A DNA stretch of 64,000 nt. It comes from Dendrolimus kikuchii (lineage: Eukaryota; Arthropoda; Insecta; Lepidoptera; Lasiocampidae). The notes beneath the pieces are model-generated. The model did not search any database. It saw only the letters and a program-made list of their open reading frames with translations, and was not told the DNA's origin. The stretch spans positions 19,190,338 to 19,254,337 of the forward strand of contig CM034401.1 in NCBI GenBank assembly GCA_019925095.2, in the 5' to 3' direction. Below are positions 1-9,469 of this stretch, piece after piece. Both the position numbers and the translations under genes were made by a program. Position 1 is the stretch's first letter; each line of letters opens with the position of its first letter.

Positions 1-36
1 GCTGAGCTCCTGCAATAAAAAAAAATTAAAAAAGTG
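1..36 (+). repeat. 3' tail of the abundant SINE-like family (family 1), cut by window edge
   Basis: The first bases match the 3' end (CTCCTGCAATAAAAA) of at least ten other copies in this window, for example 29672-29984. The rest of the copy lies left of the window. Confidence 0.7.
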
Positions 37-870
37 AAAAAACTATTAGAGAGGCTTACGAAGAAACTCTTTGCCAATGGAGCCTACGCTTTTAATGTTT
101 CAACCCCAAACGGCATAAATATGTAATCTATAGTTTTAATCATTTAGTTAATAACTACAAACTTCATGCAGGCTCGTAAATAAGATTTGGTTTCCCGCTG
201 AATTTCTATCATTTCCTTTCATAACTAATCTTTAAAGTATTTTAAACCATCAATCAAGGAAATGAAGTAAATATGAAACAAGGAAAACAAACATTTTATT
301 TTTTATAAAGTTTTCTTCCTGTTTTCTTAACCCTTTTCCTTGTTTTTGAGGTCAGCACAGTATCTCTTCCAAATTATTAGAGAATTCGTCATAAGCATAG
401 TACCTAATAGGGCGTCTATGGACAATACGTTGCTTATCATCAGAAGAACTTCTTGACGTCCCCTAAAACAATTAATTTTTCTAGTCCGTTGCATGTATGA
501 ATTTAAAGAGGTTTCACCTCATATAAATTCGGTAAGTGGTATAACTAAGGATTCGGTAGACATAACAAACTGACTGTTTTCGTCATTTGTCTATGGAACC
601 ATTAAAAAGTACTTAAAAGATATTGTTGAAATAAGTTCTCGGTGACAGTATTTTGAAACTTCCACAACCTCTTGTATCAGAATTTTAAACTTCATAGTAC
701 ATAAGCTAAACCAGAGTAAATAACTAATAATTTGAGAAATTAGTGTATTAGTATGAGAACCAGCGGCTTTTGAGTACGGATTACTGAGCTTGAGATACAC
801 AACCAGTACTAAAACTATTAGAACCTAGAGGCTGACAGTAAATTGATATTTGAATTTCTTTTCTTTCCAG
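37..870. other. No recognisable gene; likely intron upstream of the exon at 871
   Basis: The sequence is AT-rich without a convincing coding frame. It ends in a pyrimidine-rich stretch followed by CAG at 868-870, which fits a 3' splice site, so at least the right part is probably intron of the gene whose last exon follows. Confidence 0.4.
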
Positions 871-1148
871 ATTCACCGAAGCTGAGCAACTGGTGTTCTC
901 ATCTCATCAGCTTAGCCTTACTAATACTACTAAACTGTTCAAACTCGGTTCTAGTCCGCGGCGTGTATATCGACGCAGAAGAGCCAGCAGGCGAGTGCGT
1001 AGTGTTCCCTTGCCATTATCTCAGATTATTTTTTCATAAAGAGAGAACTAAGAAAAGACACAGAAGAGCTTTAGCGGCTGCTGCTGCTGCTGCAAAGAAA
1101 CCTGAGGAAGCTAACGTACCTTTACAAATACCCGAAGAGAAAGTATAG
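871..1148 (+). CDS. Partial terminal exon of an unidentified host gene
   Basis: A good splice acceptor (TTCTTTTCTTTCCAG) ends at 870. Two frames remain open behind it. One frame (from 872, stop 1037-1039) gives 55 residues with a very basic stretch (RRVYRRRRASRRVR). The other runs to a stop at 1146-1148 and ends in a basic, alanine-repeat tail followed by an acidic end (IPEEKV). The alanine run is coded by a (GCT)n-type repeat at about 1074-1094. Both frames look protein-like in different halves, so either the incoming phase decides, or there is a frameshift near 1030. The upstream exons lie outside the window or were not recognised. I do not recognise the family. Confidence 0.4.
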
Positions 1149-1200
1149 TCTTAGTCGTATTATTTGTAGTTGCTGTTTTGATTTATGAATAACATACATC

Positions 1201-1499
1201 CAGGGCCGGCCCTAGCCTTTTTACCGCCGTAGGCAAACTCGAAAAATGCCGCCCCCACCGAAGTTTAAGAAAATGAAAAGATGTCTTCTATCTAGCTTTC
1301 TTCTAAAACTCTATTCGTATTGTTTGTACTTTTTGATTTCCCTACTCATATATTTTCCAGATTCAATTGAGATATATATTTTGTGGATGTTGTGTGTTGT
1401 ATTTTTTTTTTGCTTTAGTTCAAGAGATTTTGCAGGCATTCTTGCCGAACCTAAATTTAGCCACCGTAGGCAACTGCCTACCGTCTCGAGCCGCCCCTG
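1201..1499. mobile_element. hAT-type MITE
   Basis: The left end begins CAGGGCCGGC and the right end, read inverted, begins CAGGGGCGGC. Both subterminal regions share the motif GTAGGCAA. The 8-bp flanks CATACATC (1193-1200) and CACACATC (1500-1507) match at 7 of 8 positions, the target-site duplication length of hAT elements. No transposase is encoded. Confidence 0.8.
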
Positions 1500-1798
1500 C
1501 ACACATCATTTGACCTGACAATAAGCTCTTCCAGCTTTGATTGTCCGATGATCTTTAGCGGCTTGCTGTAGTATAATGCGAATGGTTTCATAGAACATGT
1601 ACTTGGTATAAGTTAACTCATGATTCAGGTCGCAGTCACTCAGTTCGAATGTAAGTCATTCTTAGACGACGATTTGAAACTGTGTGTGGGTATATTAAGA
1701 TTATTTAGAACGAATTGAGGCACATATTGCTTCTACTTCCTTTGTTTGATGCTTCTAGATCAGTATCGTGAATATTTTAGTCATGTTTATATCTACTA

Positions 1799-2326
1799 CT
1801 AACGGCCTACCCGGCTTCGCGCGGGTAGACATTTAGTAGTTTTAGTAGGGATCCCTAATTTTTTCTAATAATAAATATAGCCTATGTTACTCGGGGATAA
1901 TGTAGCATTCTAATGGTGCCGACTGGGCGTAACTATGTTCTAAATCTCAGCCTTTCCAACACATTCAAAGCGCAGGGTCGTCAGGGAGGAGGGGGTTTTT
2001 AGTGGGTATTGGGGTTGCTCGCCCGTGCAGCAACGCTCGGAGTCTTCCACACTATTCTGTGACGTCGATCGCGGACGGAGCGCTGCCAAGAGCATACTAT
2101 TGCTGCAGTGTTATCGCCCCCGACCGACGCGTGTCGTTCCCCTAGCAACGACCCAGTTTGTGCGTAAATCGGTTAAGCATTTTCCCTCGCCTCAAAACCA
2201 AAAAAAAAAAAAAAAAAAAGCATTCTAATGGTGAAAGAATTTGTGAAATCGGCCCCGTCGTTTTTGAGTTTATTCGTTACAAACTTACAAAAATACAAAT
2301 CTTTACTCATATAATATTAGTGTAGA
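1799..2326 (-). mobile_element. Helitron-like non-autonomous element, interrupted by a retroposed insertion
   Basis: Read on the minus strand it begins TCTACACTAATATTATATGA and ends in a GC-rich hairpin region (CCCGCGCGAAGCCGGG) near TTAG, resembling the TC...CTAG ends of lepidopteran Helitrons. It is split by the insertion at 1919-2219. An uninterrupted relative of its middle part is at 31411-31500. Confidence 0.5.
1919..2219 (+). mobile_element. SINE-like retroposon with poly(A) tail and 14-bp target duplication
   Basis: The insertion ends in about 19 A residues (2201-2219). It is flanked by exact copies of GCATTCTAATGGTG at 1905-1918 and 2220-2233. Its first ~130 bases are related to 7700-7830 (shared GACTGGGCGTAACTA and TCTCAGCCTTTCC). 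No ORF of note. Retroposition by a LINE machinery is inferred from the tail and target duplication. Confidence 0.75.
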
Positions 2327-3534
2327 ATATTTTACTTTATAATATATGTAGAAGTATAGATAAATTTCTTTCAGTGTAGTATGTAAGAAGCTTGCGTCAT
2401 ACAACATCAGAAACTTAATGCGTGCTTAAAACAGTTTAAAAGTAGTTTTGATTAGCGAACATGGCAAATTAGTATTTGAAATTATATGAGAATAGAACAG
2501 AACGGTTTGAAAAGGTTTCAATAGGTTATATTATAGTTAGCAGTGACGCGGGGTGGAAATTCGGCTAGGGTAAGCTGGTTAAAGAAACATACCGTATGAT
2601 GCAAGGGCCGACTACACCGCATATTTTGAAATAAAAGCCGGTGCCCGATCGGGTTATGAGTTACTATTTCATCAAATACGTGTGAAAAGCTGCCGAGCAT
2701 AAGAAATAGTAATACAGTCATAATATATATAATACAAAAATTAAAAAATAGTAATAATAATAAAATCGTGGCACTTTCAACCTTTTGGTCGCTAGTTAAT
2801 TTATAGAGACACTATTAATAATATATTTGAACAGAACGCGTAAACACCAATGATTGCATGGTGCTTTCGACCTTTTGGTCGGTTCTTAAAGGTAGGCAGG
2901 CTATGGGGAATCGTGTTATATGAAATCCACGCGACTGACAGTTGAAATGGAGAATTATTTCGAAACTCTGCTGAACTTATCTAGTAAATAGACAGCTGAA
3001 AAAAACTAACGGACATTACGGTTTCATAATACTGATAGTAGACGCATCAACCAAGTTGAATCATTTCTGTTGAAACGCACAGAACCAAAAGGAAACGACA
3101 ATATTCAATGATATTGAATGATTCAAGATTATGTTGACCTCTATATGCATCACTTTAGTTGATTCATTCAAATTTAAAGGCCGAAATCAACCGCGTAATA
3201 TTAGCTTAAGTGTTCCGCTTTTGCCAAAATGGCTATAGAGCCCTAAAACAGATTAAACTCTAACACTTTACATATATTAATAAAAATGTAAAGAAATTCT
3301 TTTAAATAAATAGTGTGATATATGTAAATGTTTCTCGATGATGAAATGTGTTTGCAAGCTATAAAAAAGCTAAGTTTATAATCTTAAATAAAAAGGTGTT
3401 GTTTAGCAAAAGTTAAGCGAACTCAGTTTAAGCAGTCATGTGTAGTATATACTGTAAATAACTATTATTAAGTACATATATAAGTTATACTTAGAATTTA
3501 TTATATTGTTGTCGTAAGAACGATACATAATAAA
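2327..3534. other. Non-coding stretch, possibly 3' flank or UTR of the 871-1148 gene
   Basis: No coding region is supported. A short motif is duplicated: GTGGCACTTTCAACCTTTTGGTCG (about 2769) and a diverged copy at about 2861. A canonical AATAAA at 3529-3534 followed by a T/GT-rich stretch could serve as a poly(A) site, but the distance from the stop codon is long. Confidence 0.25.
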
Positions 3535-3642
3535 GAGATCAATGCAATTTTATTTGTTGTTTTATTCATAAAAAAGTTATGATAAGCCGCTAATTAAATT
3601 TTGAATAGCTTTATGAATGATCAATAATAAACTAGTCAAGTC

Positions 3643-3680
3643 AATAGTCAATTACAAGTTGGCGCGTGTAATTGACTATT
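3643..3680. repeat. 14-bp inverted repeat
   Basis: AATAGTCAATTACA at 3643-3656 is exactly complementary to 3667-3680, with a 10-base loop. Function unknown; it may be the core of a very small palindromic element. Confidence 0.7.
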
Positions 3681-3834
3681 TATAGAAAACCCACAAAATA
3701 ACTTACTAAGCTAAACTTACTTGACAAAAAGAGCTTCGACTCGACTTTGTTGGATGGAAAGTTGGATGTTGTCGAAAATATTTACACTATGTTATCACAA
3801 AAGCGGACGAGGCGCCACCACTGAGATGCCATTT

Positions 3835-4364
3835 AAAGCTTTATATTCACTAGAGGCAGCCTTGATTCAAGCGGCTGTTTCGACCCGAGGCAGCGCAAAA
3901 GATGACACCGCCTCAAACTGAGGCACGCCGCGCTATTTGGCAAATTTCGTCGACGCGGACCGAGTCATATTTTGTCGGATTTGTTCACGCTCAAAGGAGC
4001 CTCAGTCATAGATAACACTTTATGGCCTCATTCTGAACAGTGCATGTAGAGGATACGGGTGAGTCGGTACAGGTAGCTACTTGCAATTTAATGGGGATCG
4101 ACTACGATACTGCAGTTAAATTAATAAAATTATACCAGAATCATCGAGTTTTTTGGGATCCGTTAAAGAAAAAATATTAAACTATTAAAGAAGCAGCTAC
4201 TTTACGCGCGTCTGGTGTCATCGAGGTTTGGCTCTAAACTAGATCGCGTGGCCTCACTTTGATCCGCAACGTGCATCGACCCTCGGCCTCGAAGTGTGCA
4301 GCCTCAGTCTGCCTCAAGTAGAGGCTGCTCGACCCGAGGCTAACTCTAATGAATACAAAGCTTT
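3835..4364 (+). mobile_element. TIR element with a MADF-domain remnant (Harbinger/PIF-derived)
   Basis: The left end (3835-3862) and inverted right end (to 4364) share AAAGCTTT.TATTCA.TAGAG and continue in GAGGC-rich subterminal repeats. Inside, 4091-4180 encodes a short ORF containing LIKLYQNHRVFWDP, the characteristic start of a MADF domain (DNA-binding domain of Harbinger accessory proteins and of host Adf-1-like factors). A stop follows at 4178-4180, after which the same frame resumes with IKEAATLRASGVIE. It is a decayed or internally deleted copy. Confidence 0.55.
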
Positions 4365-4701
4365 ATACTTTACGCACTATAATAAAATGTGACAATGAGA
4401 TTCAAGCGGAGAAAATTGTATTAGGAATGATAACCAACCAATAGAAAATGTAATTATGAAAAGCTCTACACGGCTATACAACACCAGAGGTCACTCTTTA
4501 TTACAACATTTTAGACTTAAGGGAACGTACCCATACTACGTGTTTTTTTTTCAGTTTTTAACCCCCCTCCTCCCCTTCGGTGACCACCCCAAATATATGT
4601 CAAGATCTATACGTAGCAATTCCTAAATACTATAAAAACAATTTGGCATTAGCCGTTTAAAGAGTGCTAAACGTGTTGCGTCATCTACACTATTATAATA
4701 A
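4365..4701. other. No feature seen
   Basis: AT-rich DNA with homopolymer runs. No coding frame or repeat boundary could be supported. Confidence 0.3.
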
Positions 4702-5436
4702 TCTATAATATAATAAATCTATAAATGGTTTGAGTTTGTAACATTGCATTTAAAAATGTGAAAAAAAATCCGAGGGGCTAATTCGGACCAGGAGATACAG
4801 AAAATGCAATTTTTTTAACTTTTTTTCTGTTTGTCTGTTAGAGCATCACGTGAAAACTACTGAAAGGATTTAAATGAAACTTGATACAGAGTTAGCTTAT
4901 ATCCCGGGTCGTAACTTAGGATACTTTTTATCCCGATAAATGACATCCTTTCCGTGGGATAGACGAAAATAGCGAAAATGATGGTGCTACAATAGCATTT
5001 TTTTTTTGGAAACTACTGAACGTGTATGAATAAAACTCGACATAGTACTAGCTTATAATCCGAAGTAACACTTAGAATACTATTATCCCGATAAATAATG
5101 TCGCTGCCATGGATTAAACGTCACTTTAATTTTTATTAGCAAAATAGATGGCGCTGCAATCAAGTTTTTTTCAATTCACTAACAAATACCTACGTTGCCA
5201 TAAACAACATCTCATTCGTTGTATCACTTCAAATCAGGTTGGCTGCGACTCGCTTCTATGTTTAGCTGTGCAGTTGTGTACACTATATAGACTTAGTTTC
5301 TTTGTTCTTGTAGTTAACTTAGTAACAAGAAACAGTAAAGATTTAGGTAAAACACCTAATTAATTGTATATGAACGTAACATAGAGCTACTACTACCTAG
5401 GGTTTTTCACACGGCATAGCCACGGGGAAATCTCTA
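4702..5436 (+). mobile_element. Helitron-like element (approximate limits)
   Basis: The segment contains two diverged copies of a block with GAAACTACTGAA..., GCTTATA.CCCG and TATCCCGATAAAT. It ends CATAGCCACGGGGAAATCTCTAG followed by T, matching the CTAG|T ends of Helitrons elsewhere in this window. The left end is a guess from a TCTATAAT motif. Confidence 0.4.
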
Positions 5437-5650
5437 GTATTTGAATATAGCTCGAATGAACGCGAGATTTCTCTAGACGATATTTTGTATTTAAATCTAC
5501 TCCATCTACCTTTGCTTCGAAAAATAGTTACAAACAAGGCTCTGGCTGGCACCTTAAAGTGTGAGCTGTAAGCCGGGTATAAATACAGAATTCAAAGATG
5601 CGAACACTACCTCTCTTAATATTTTATTAAGTTTTCGCCACTTGTATACA

Positions 5651-5818
5651 TAATAAAACTACGTTTTAACGGTCAATTTAACAATACTCGTTGACAATTG
5701 ACATCTTTGTCTTCCGTGATCATGGCCTCTGAAAAGTGGCCGAAACGTCGCAATAACCAAAATCAAATAAATTACCGCGCTTAAAACTGTTAAAACGTAG
5801 TTCTACTACGTACTACTC
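5651..5818. mobile_element. Short TIR element related to 53855-54387
   Basis: The ends are TAATAAAACTACGTTTTAAC and its inverted near-copy ending at 5818. Between them lies GAAAAGTGGCCGAAACGTC, also found (inverted) in the long copy at 53855-54387. Non-coding. Confidence 0.6.
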
Positions 5819-6459
5819 TTCTTTTCAGACTATCATCCATCTATTCTATATTAAGCTCACAGTTTCACTGACAAAAAAGAACTCCGTCATTTTTAGATAC
5901 CTAAATTGTCTACAAATATGAAAATAGAATGGAAATTGTGTATAACTCAACTAAGGTCTTACCATGGAATTCTTCTTCCATGGTCCTACTGAGACACGCG
6001 CCGTGCGCAAGTAGCGGCGGCACCCTTGTCTAATTTGAGCACGTTCGTGGACTGATCACAGAGTTAAACATGCTCAAATTGGGCCACGAAACGTGACATA
6101 AAGGATAGGCTAAAGGGCAAGATTTTTTACCGGCCGGTCGTTGTAATTCCTGAATAAAGTTGGCGAAGCCTTCCTTTTTGTTTTATCTAAAACAGACAAT
6201 CGTGTATACAATGAACTATTTATAAATAAAGTAACTTTTGTAAATAAACATTATTGAATAAACTGATTATATCCAATTTATTATACCACGACCGCGATAT
6301 GTCAACGAAACAATTGTCATAATGGGTGGTAAAACAATTAATAACATGAGATTTATTGTTGACTATCAATAAATTGTCTAGACTGTTTTTAACTAGGCTA
6401 CTGATATCATAAGTACTGTTTAACGTCTGTACTGTCATCTCGTTAGTTGATGAGCGAAG
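5819..6459. other. No gene; one 10-bp inverted repeat
   Basis: AATTTGAGCA at 6032-6041 pairs with TGCTCAAATT at 6071-6080. The remaining sequence shows no supported coding region or recognisable element. Confidence 0.35.
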
Positions 6460-7066
6460 GACGGAACACCGGGGAGTTATAGTATGTATCCTCTACTATA
6501 GTGAGAATAGAATTTCTCCGTAGGTGCATTACCACCCTAAGGCGGTGCATTTCACACTCTTTCACCGCCGTTCCCCCGCGATGAGCGATCAAACATTGGT
6601 TAGGTAGAGAATTTGCGCCACCTTCTGCTTCATCTGTCTACAAAGGGGGCGGCGAAGCAGGAGAATCGTACGCGACGATCACCATCCGCGCGCCGTATGC
6701 TACGGCCGGCTGAATAAAGGCCAGCGGGGAGGGACGCGCACTGTTCCACGCGTCCTCTCTTACCTTGTGGTGAGATCTAAGGTAGCTAGAGAGGCCAAGC
6801 TTACAATGGAGGGGCCAGCCCGTCAAGGGGCCGACCATCGTCTGTCCGGACTGGAATCGAATGGGCAAATAAGGTACGGTCAGAGGTTGTAGTGGGTATC
6901 TCCAACCTTGCGGGGGAATAGCATTCCTGCGGGGGTGCTGGCCCCTCCCGACGCGACGAGGCAAATCCTACACGCCACCGCGCTTACCCCGCGGTGTCTT
7001 GTCCGGTAAACAGATTTCCCCTGGTAAATAAGTAGAGATATTGTGCAAAGCCGTTTAAAAAAAAAA
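6460..7066 (+). mobile_element. 3' fragment of an R1-clade LINE
   Basis: The block is GC-rich against its surroundings and ends in an A-rich tail (about 7048-7066). Its complement shares landmarks with the plus strand of 56138-56560, which is the antisense of an R1 LINE 3' UTR: GGGGAAATC.GTTT, GATACCCACTA.AAC, TCCGGAC.GACG and GACGGGCTGGCC-like motifs. It is therefore a diverged sense-oriented 3' UTR of the same LINE group. No intact ORF is present. Confidence 0.55.
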
Positions 7067-7690
7067 AGAAAAAAATAATCTCATGTCATTGAAAAATGTT
7101 TCTCGATTTATCAATTAATTACGAGAACTAACGTATTATATTATCGCTCCAATAAAGTTTTAATAAATAAAACATTTACATTAATATACTATTTATTGTT
7201 CTCATCAATCCTTAGAACTGAATTCTATTATTAACAATACTGGAATAAAACCAAAGTTCCTTGCCCTGGAGTAAGTCTACAAATATACTTTTGCTATGTT
7301 TATAACCTTTATATTTGATAAAATAAGGTTGAAAATACTATATGTCTAAAGAGTAGATGATTTTGTTACTTCATTGAGACGCCAGTAATGCGATAACACT
7401 ATCCAAATGAGTTACTTTTACTGTTATTATCAAATAATGTACATGAAAGACGACTTACCGTGCAGGTTTGTTTGCTATGTTATCAAAAATTAATTAATCT
7501 AAAATAAATAATAATGTAAAATTGTATGTATGCTTGAGCAGAGTAAATTCTATTAAATTAATGTACCTACTCTATGGAGTAAATTCAAAATATATCTGTC
7601 AGATTTGAATGAAACTTTTTAAACAATCTTATGACTTTTGAATGATGTAGGATTTGAACATACTTAAGTCATGGTCGAGAAGCACTGCGC
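7067..7690. other. No feature seen
   Basis: AT-rich sequence without a supported coding frame, RNA gene or repeat boundary. Confidence 0.3.
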
Positions 7691-7694
7691 TGTA

Positions 7695-7850
7695 TCGGAC
7701 TGGGCGTAACTACGTTCTAAGTCTCAGCCTTTCCTTCATAAAAAGCGCGGGGCACATGGGAGGAGGGTGGTTTTAGTGAGTAGTGGGTGTTGCCCGTGCA
7801 ACTTCTCTGAGTCTGAGTGATTCTCTGAGCTTGTGTGGACAAGCTGGCTT
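7695..7850 (+). mobile_element. SINE-like copy related to 1919-2219
   Basis: It shares GACTGGGCGTAACTA.GTTCTAA, CTCAGCCTTTCC and GGGAGGAGGG with the retroposon at 1919-2219. The 3' end is diverged and no tail or target duplication could be defined. Confidence 0.5.
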
Positions 7851-7935
7851 GATTATTGTTCGGATTGCCCCTTGTCAAAGGGGAAAGCCTTTATGATCAA
7901 CTATGGTCTAATCCCTTGCAAAGGACCCAGTATTG

Positions 7936-7976
7936 TGGAAGTAATAAGTTCTACGTACTAGTACTTATTACTTCCA
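7936..7976. repeat. Perfect 14-bp palindromic arms, tiny palindrome family
   Basis: TGGAAGTAATAAGT (7936-7949) is complementary to 7963-7976 around a 13-base centre. The same arm recurs in the hairpin at 24221-24264. Confidence 0.7.
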
Positions 7977-8396
7977 TGGGTAGAATATAAATATACACCT
8001 GACAATGCTGTATAGTAGTACTAACCTTTGCCTATCATTGTATTTGTGGTGAATATAAGATAAGAACAATAAAAACAAACTGTTCTCAACTTTAATATTT
8101 AGGGATTTTTTGGCGGGAACTTAAAGGGGATGCCGTATACTGCACATTTTTATTTTCTAAAAGTGTGTAAAATTACTTTAAAATTAACAATAGTTGGATA
8201 TTGGTTGTAGTTTTTGAGAAGTAATTATATGTTTTTGTTAAAAGTACGTTGAGAATGACTTAGTTGAAAATTTACAATTCAGCTGAGCTATGCGAAGACT
8301 TATATAACAGAATAGCCTGTATGGATTAAGTCCTTTGCCTACCGTTGTGGTGAATTGTACTACTACAATTACTTCAATATTTAGGACTAGCTTCTG
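7977..8396. other. No gene seen
   Basis: AT-rich stretch without a supported ORF. It contains weak repeats (CCTTTGCCTA-type motifs) of unknown origin. Confidence 0.3.
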
Positions 8397-8620
8397 CCCG
8401 CGACTTCGTCCGCGTGGATTAGTAAAAAAAGGAAGTTAATAAAAACTTCATTGGTGCTCCGCTGCTATTGGTCGTAACGTGATGATATATAGCCTATGGC
8501 CGTCCTCGATAAATAGGCTATCTACCACTGGAAGAATTTATCAAATCAGACTAGTCGTTCCTGAGATTAGTGCGTTCAAGCAAACAAACAAACTCTGCAG
8601 CGTTATATATTAGTATAAGA
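8397..8620 (-). mobile_element. Helitron-like element
   Basis: On the minus strand it starts TCTTATACTAATATATAACG and ends CGCGGGCAGAAGCTAG, with a CGCGGAC/GTCGCGGG hairpin region just before the CTAG terminus. It is non-coding and short. Confidence 0.55.
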
Positions 8621-8855
8621 TATACCTAAATAATTTCGTTAATGAGTTCTTGTGAACATTAATAAATTTGTTTGATTTTGGACAACATAACTAGTTAATT
8701 TTTTTTTCTTGAATAGTCAAGTAGTAGAAGACATGAATAATAATCCCGTTACTTACATTACTCATATAACTATTAATTTTATCATCGACACTATCTTAAT
8801 ACAAAGATTTGTTTTTAAAAACTTTAAGCTTCTCAAACATTTCGGCGCTCGCACC

Positions 8856-9469
8856 GTGCGGACGTGTCCGCACTCTGTGACGTCATTCTGGCTCGCCCAC
8901 CCGATATTCGGTTTTTTCGGTCGATCAAGTATCGCACACTATTAGTAGGCTGGTCAATATATACACACTAGGTATATACACACAAGGTTGCGTCATCGCA
9001 ATTTTCATTGCGCTCTGACGCGGGGTTGTTTCCACCCCACACCCGCGTAGTTCGTTTGCGCGAACCCTCGTGGTAATTTTAATTGTTTACTCAATTTTAA
9101 TTACCACTAGGTCAGCTAGGGGATACCTAACGGTGTTAACGAACCTAGCTGGGGCGTGACCCGGGCGCCCGCCGGTTCCCCTTCAGGGAAACGGCAAACC
9201 CGGACGGGCGTGGAACCACCGGCACAGGGGGAGTACCCTTGCCGACCCCAGGCATCTCCAAATCCGTCCTAGGTGACCTCCTCCTTTTTTCCTATCTTTT
9301 GTGGTTCTGCCTACCCACAAAACAGTTAGGGACCCCTTTGCACAATAAGATCGGCAAAGGGGCTACAAGCTTAGGGCTCACCATAGGGCGCACCCCCCTG
9401 CCTTCACCCGGCAGGGGGACTAGGTCTTCACAATTTACACATATCCCTCAGGCTGCTCCCGCCTGAGGG
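8856..9469 (+). promoter_or_regulatory. Structured 5' leader of the Jockey LINE: serial stem-loops
   Basis: A run of inverted repeats precedes ORF1. The pairs are: 8856-8863/8866-8873; 8990-8995/9016-9021 with inner 8997-9001/9008-9012; 9070-9085/9092-9107 (16 bp, perfect); 9113-9120/9144-9151; 9171-9180/9186-9195 (one mismatch); 9333-9341/9354-9362; 9394-9402/9410-9418; and 9445-9453/9461-9469. The last stem ends one base before the ATG. Such structure could act in translation or RNP formation. That role is inferred. The exact 5' end of the element is not defined. Confidence 0.7.

Noticed and set aside
6638..6964. 108-codon minus-strand ORF in GC-rich DNA
   Set aside because: It is antisense to a LINE 3' UTR related to 56135-56540. 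No domain is seen and GC content alone explains the open frame.
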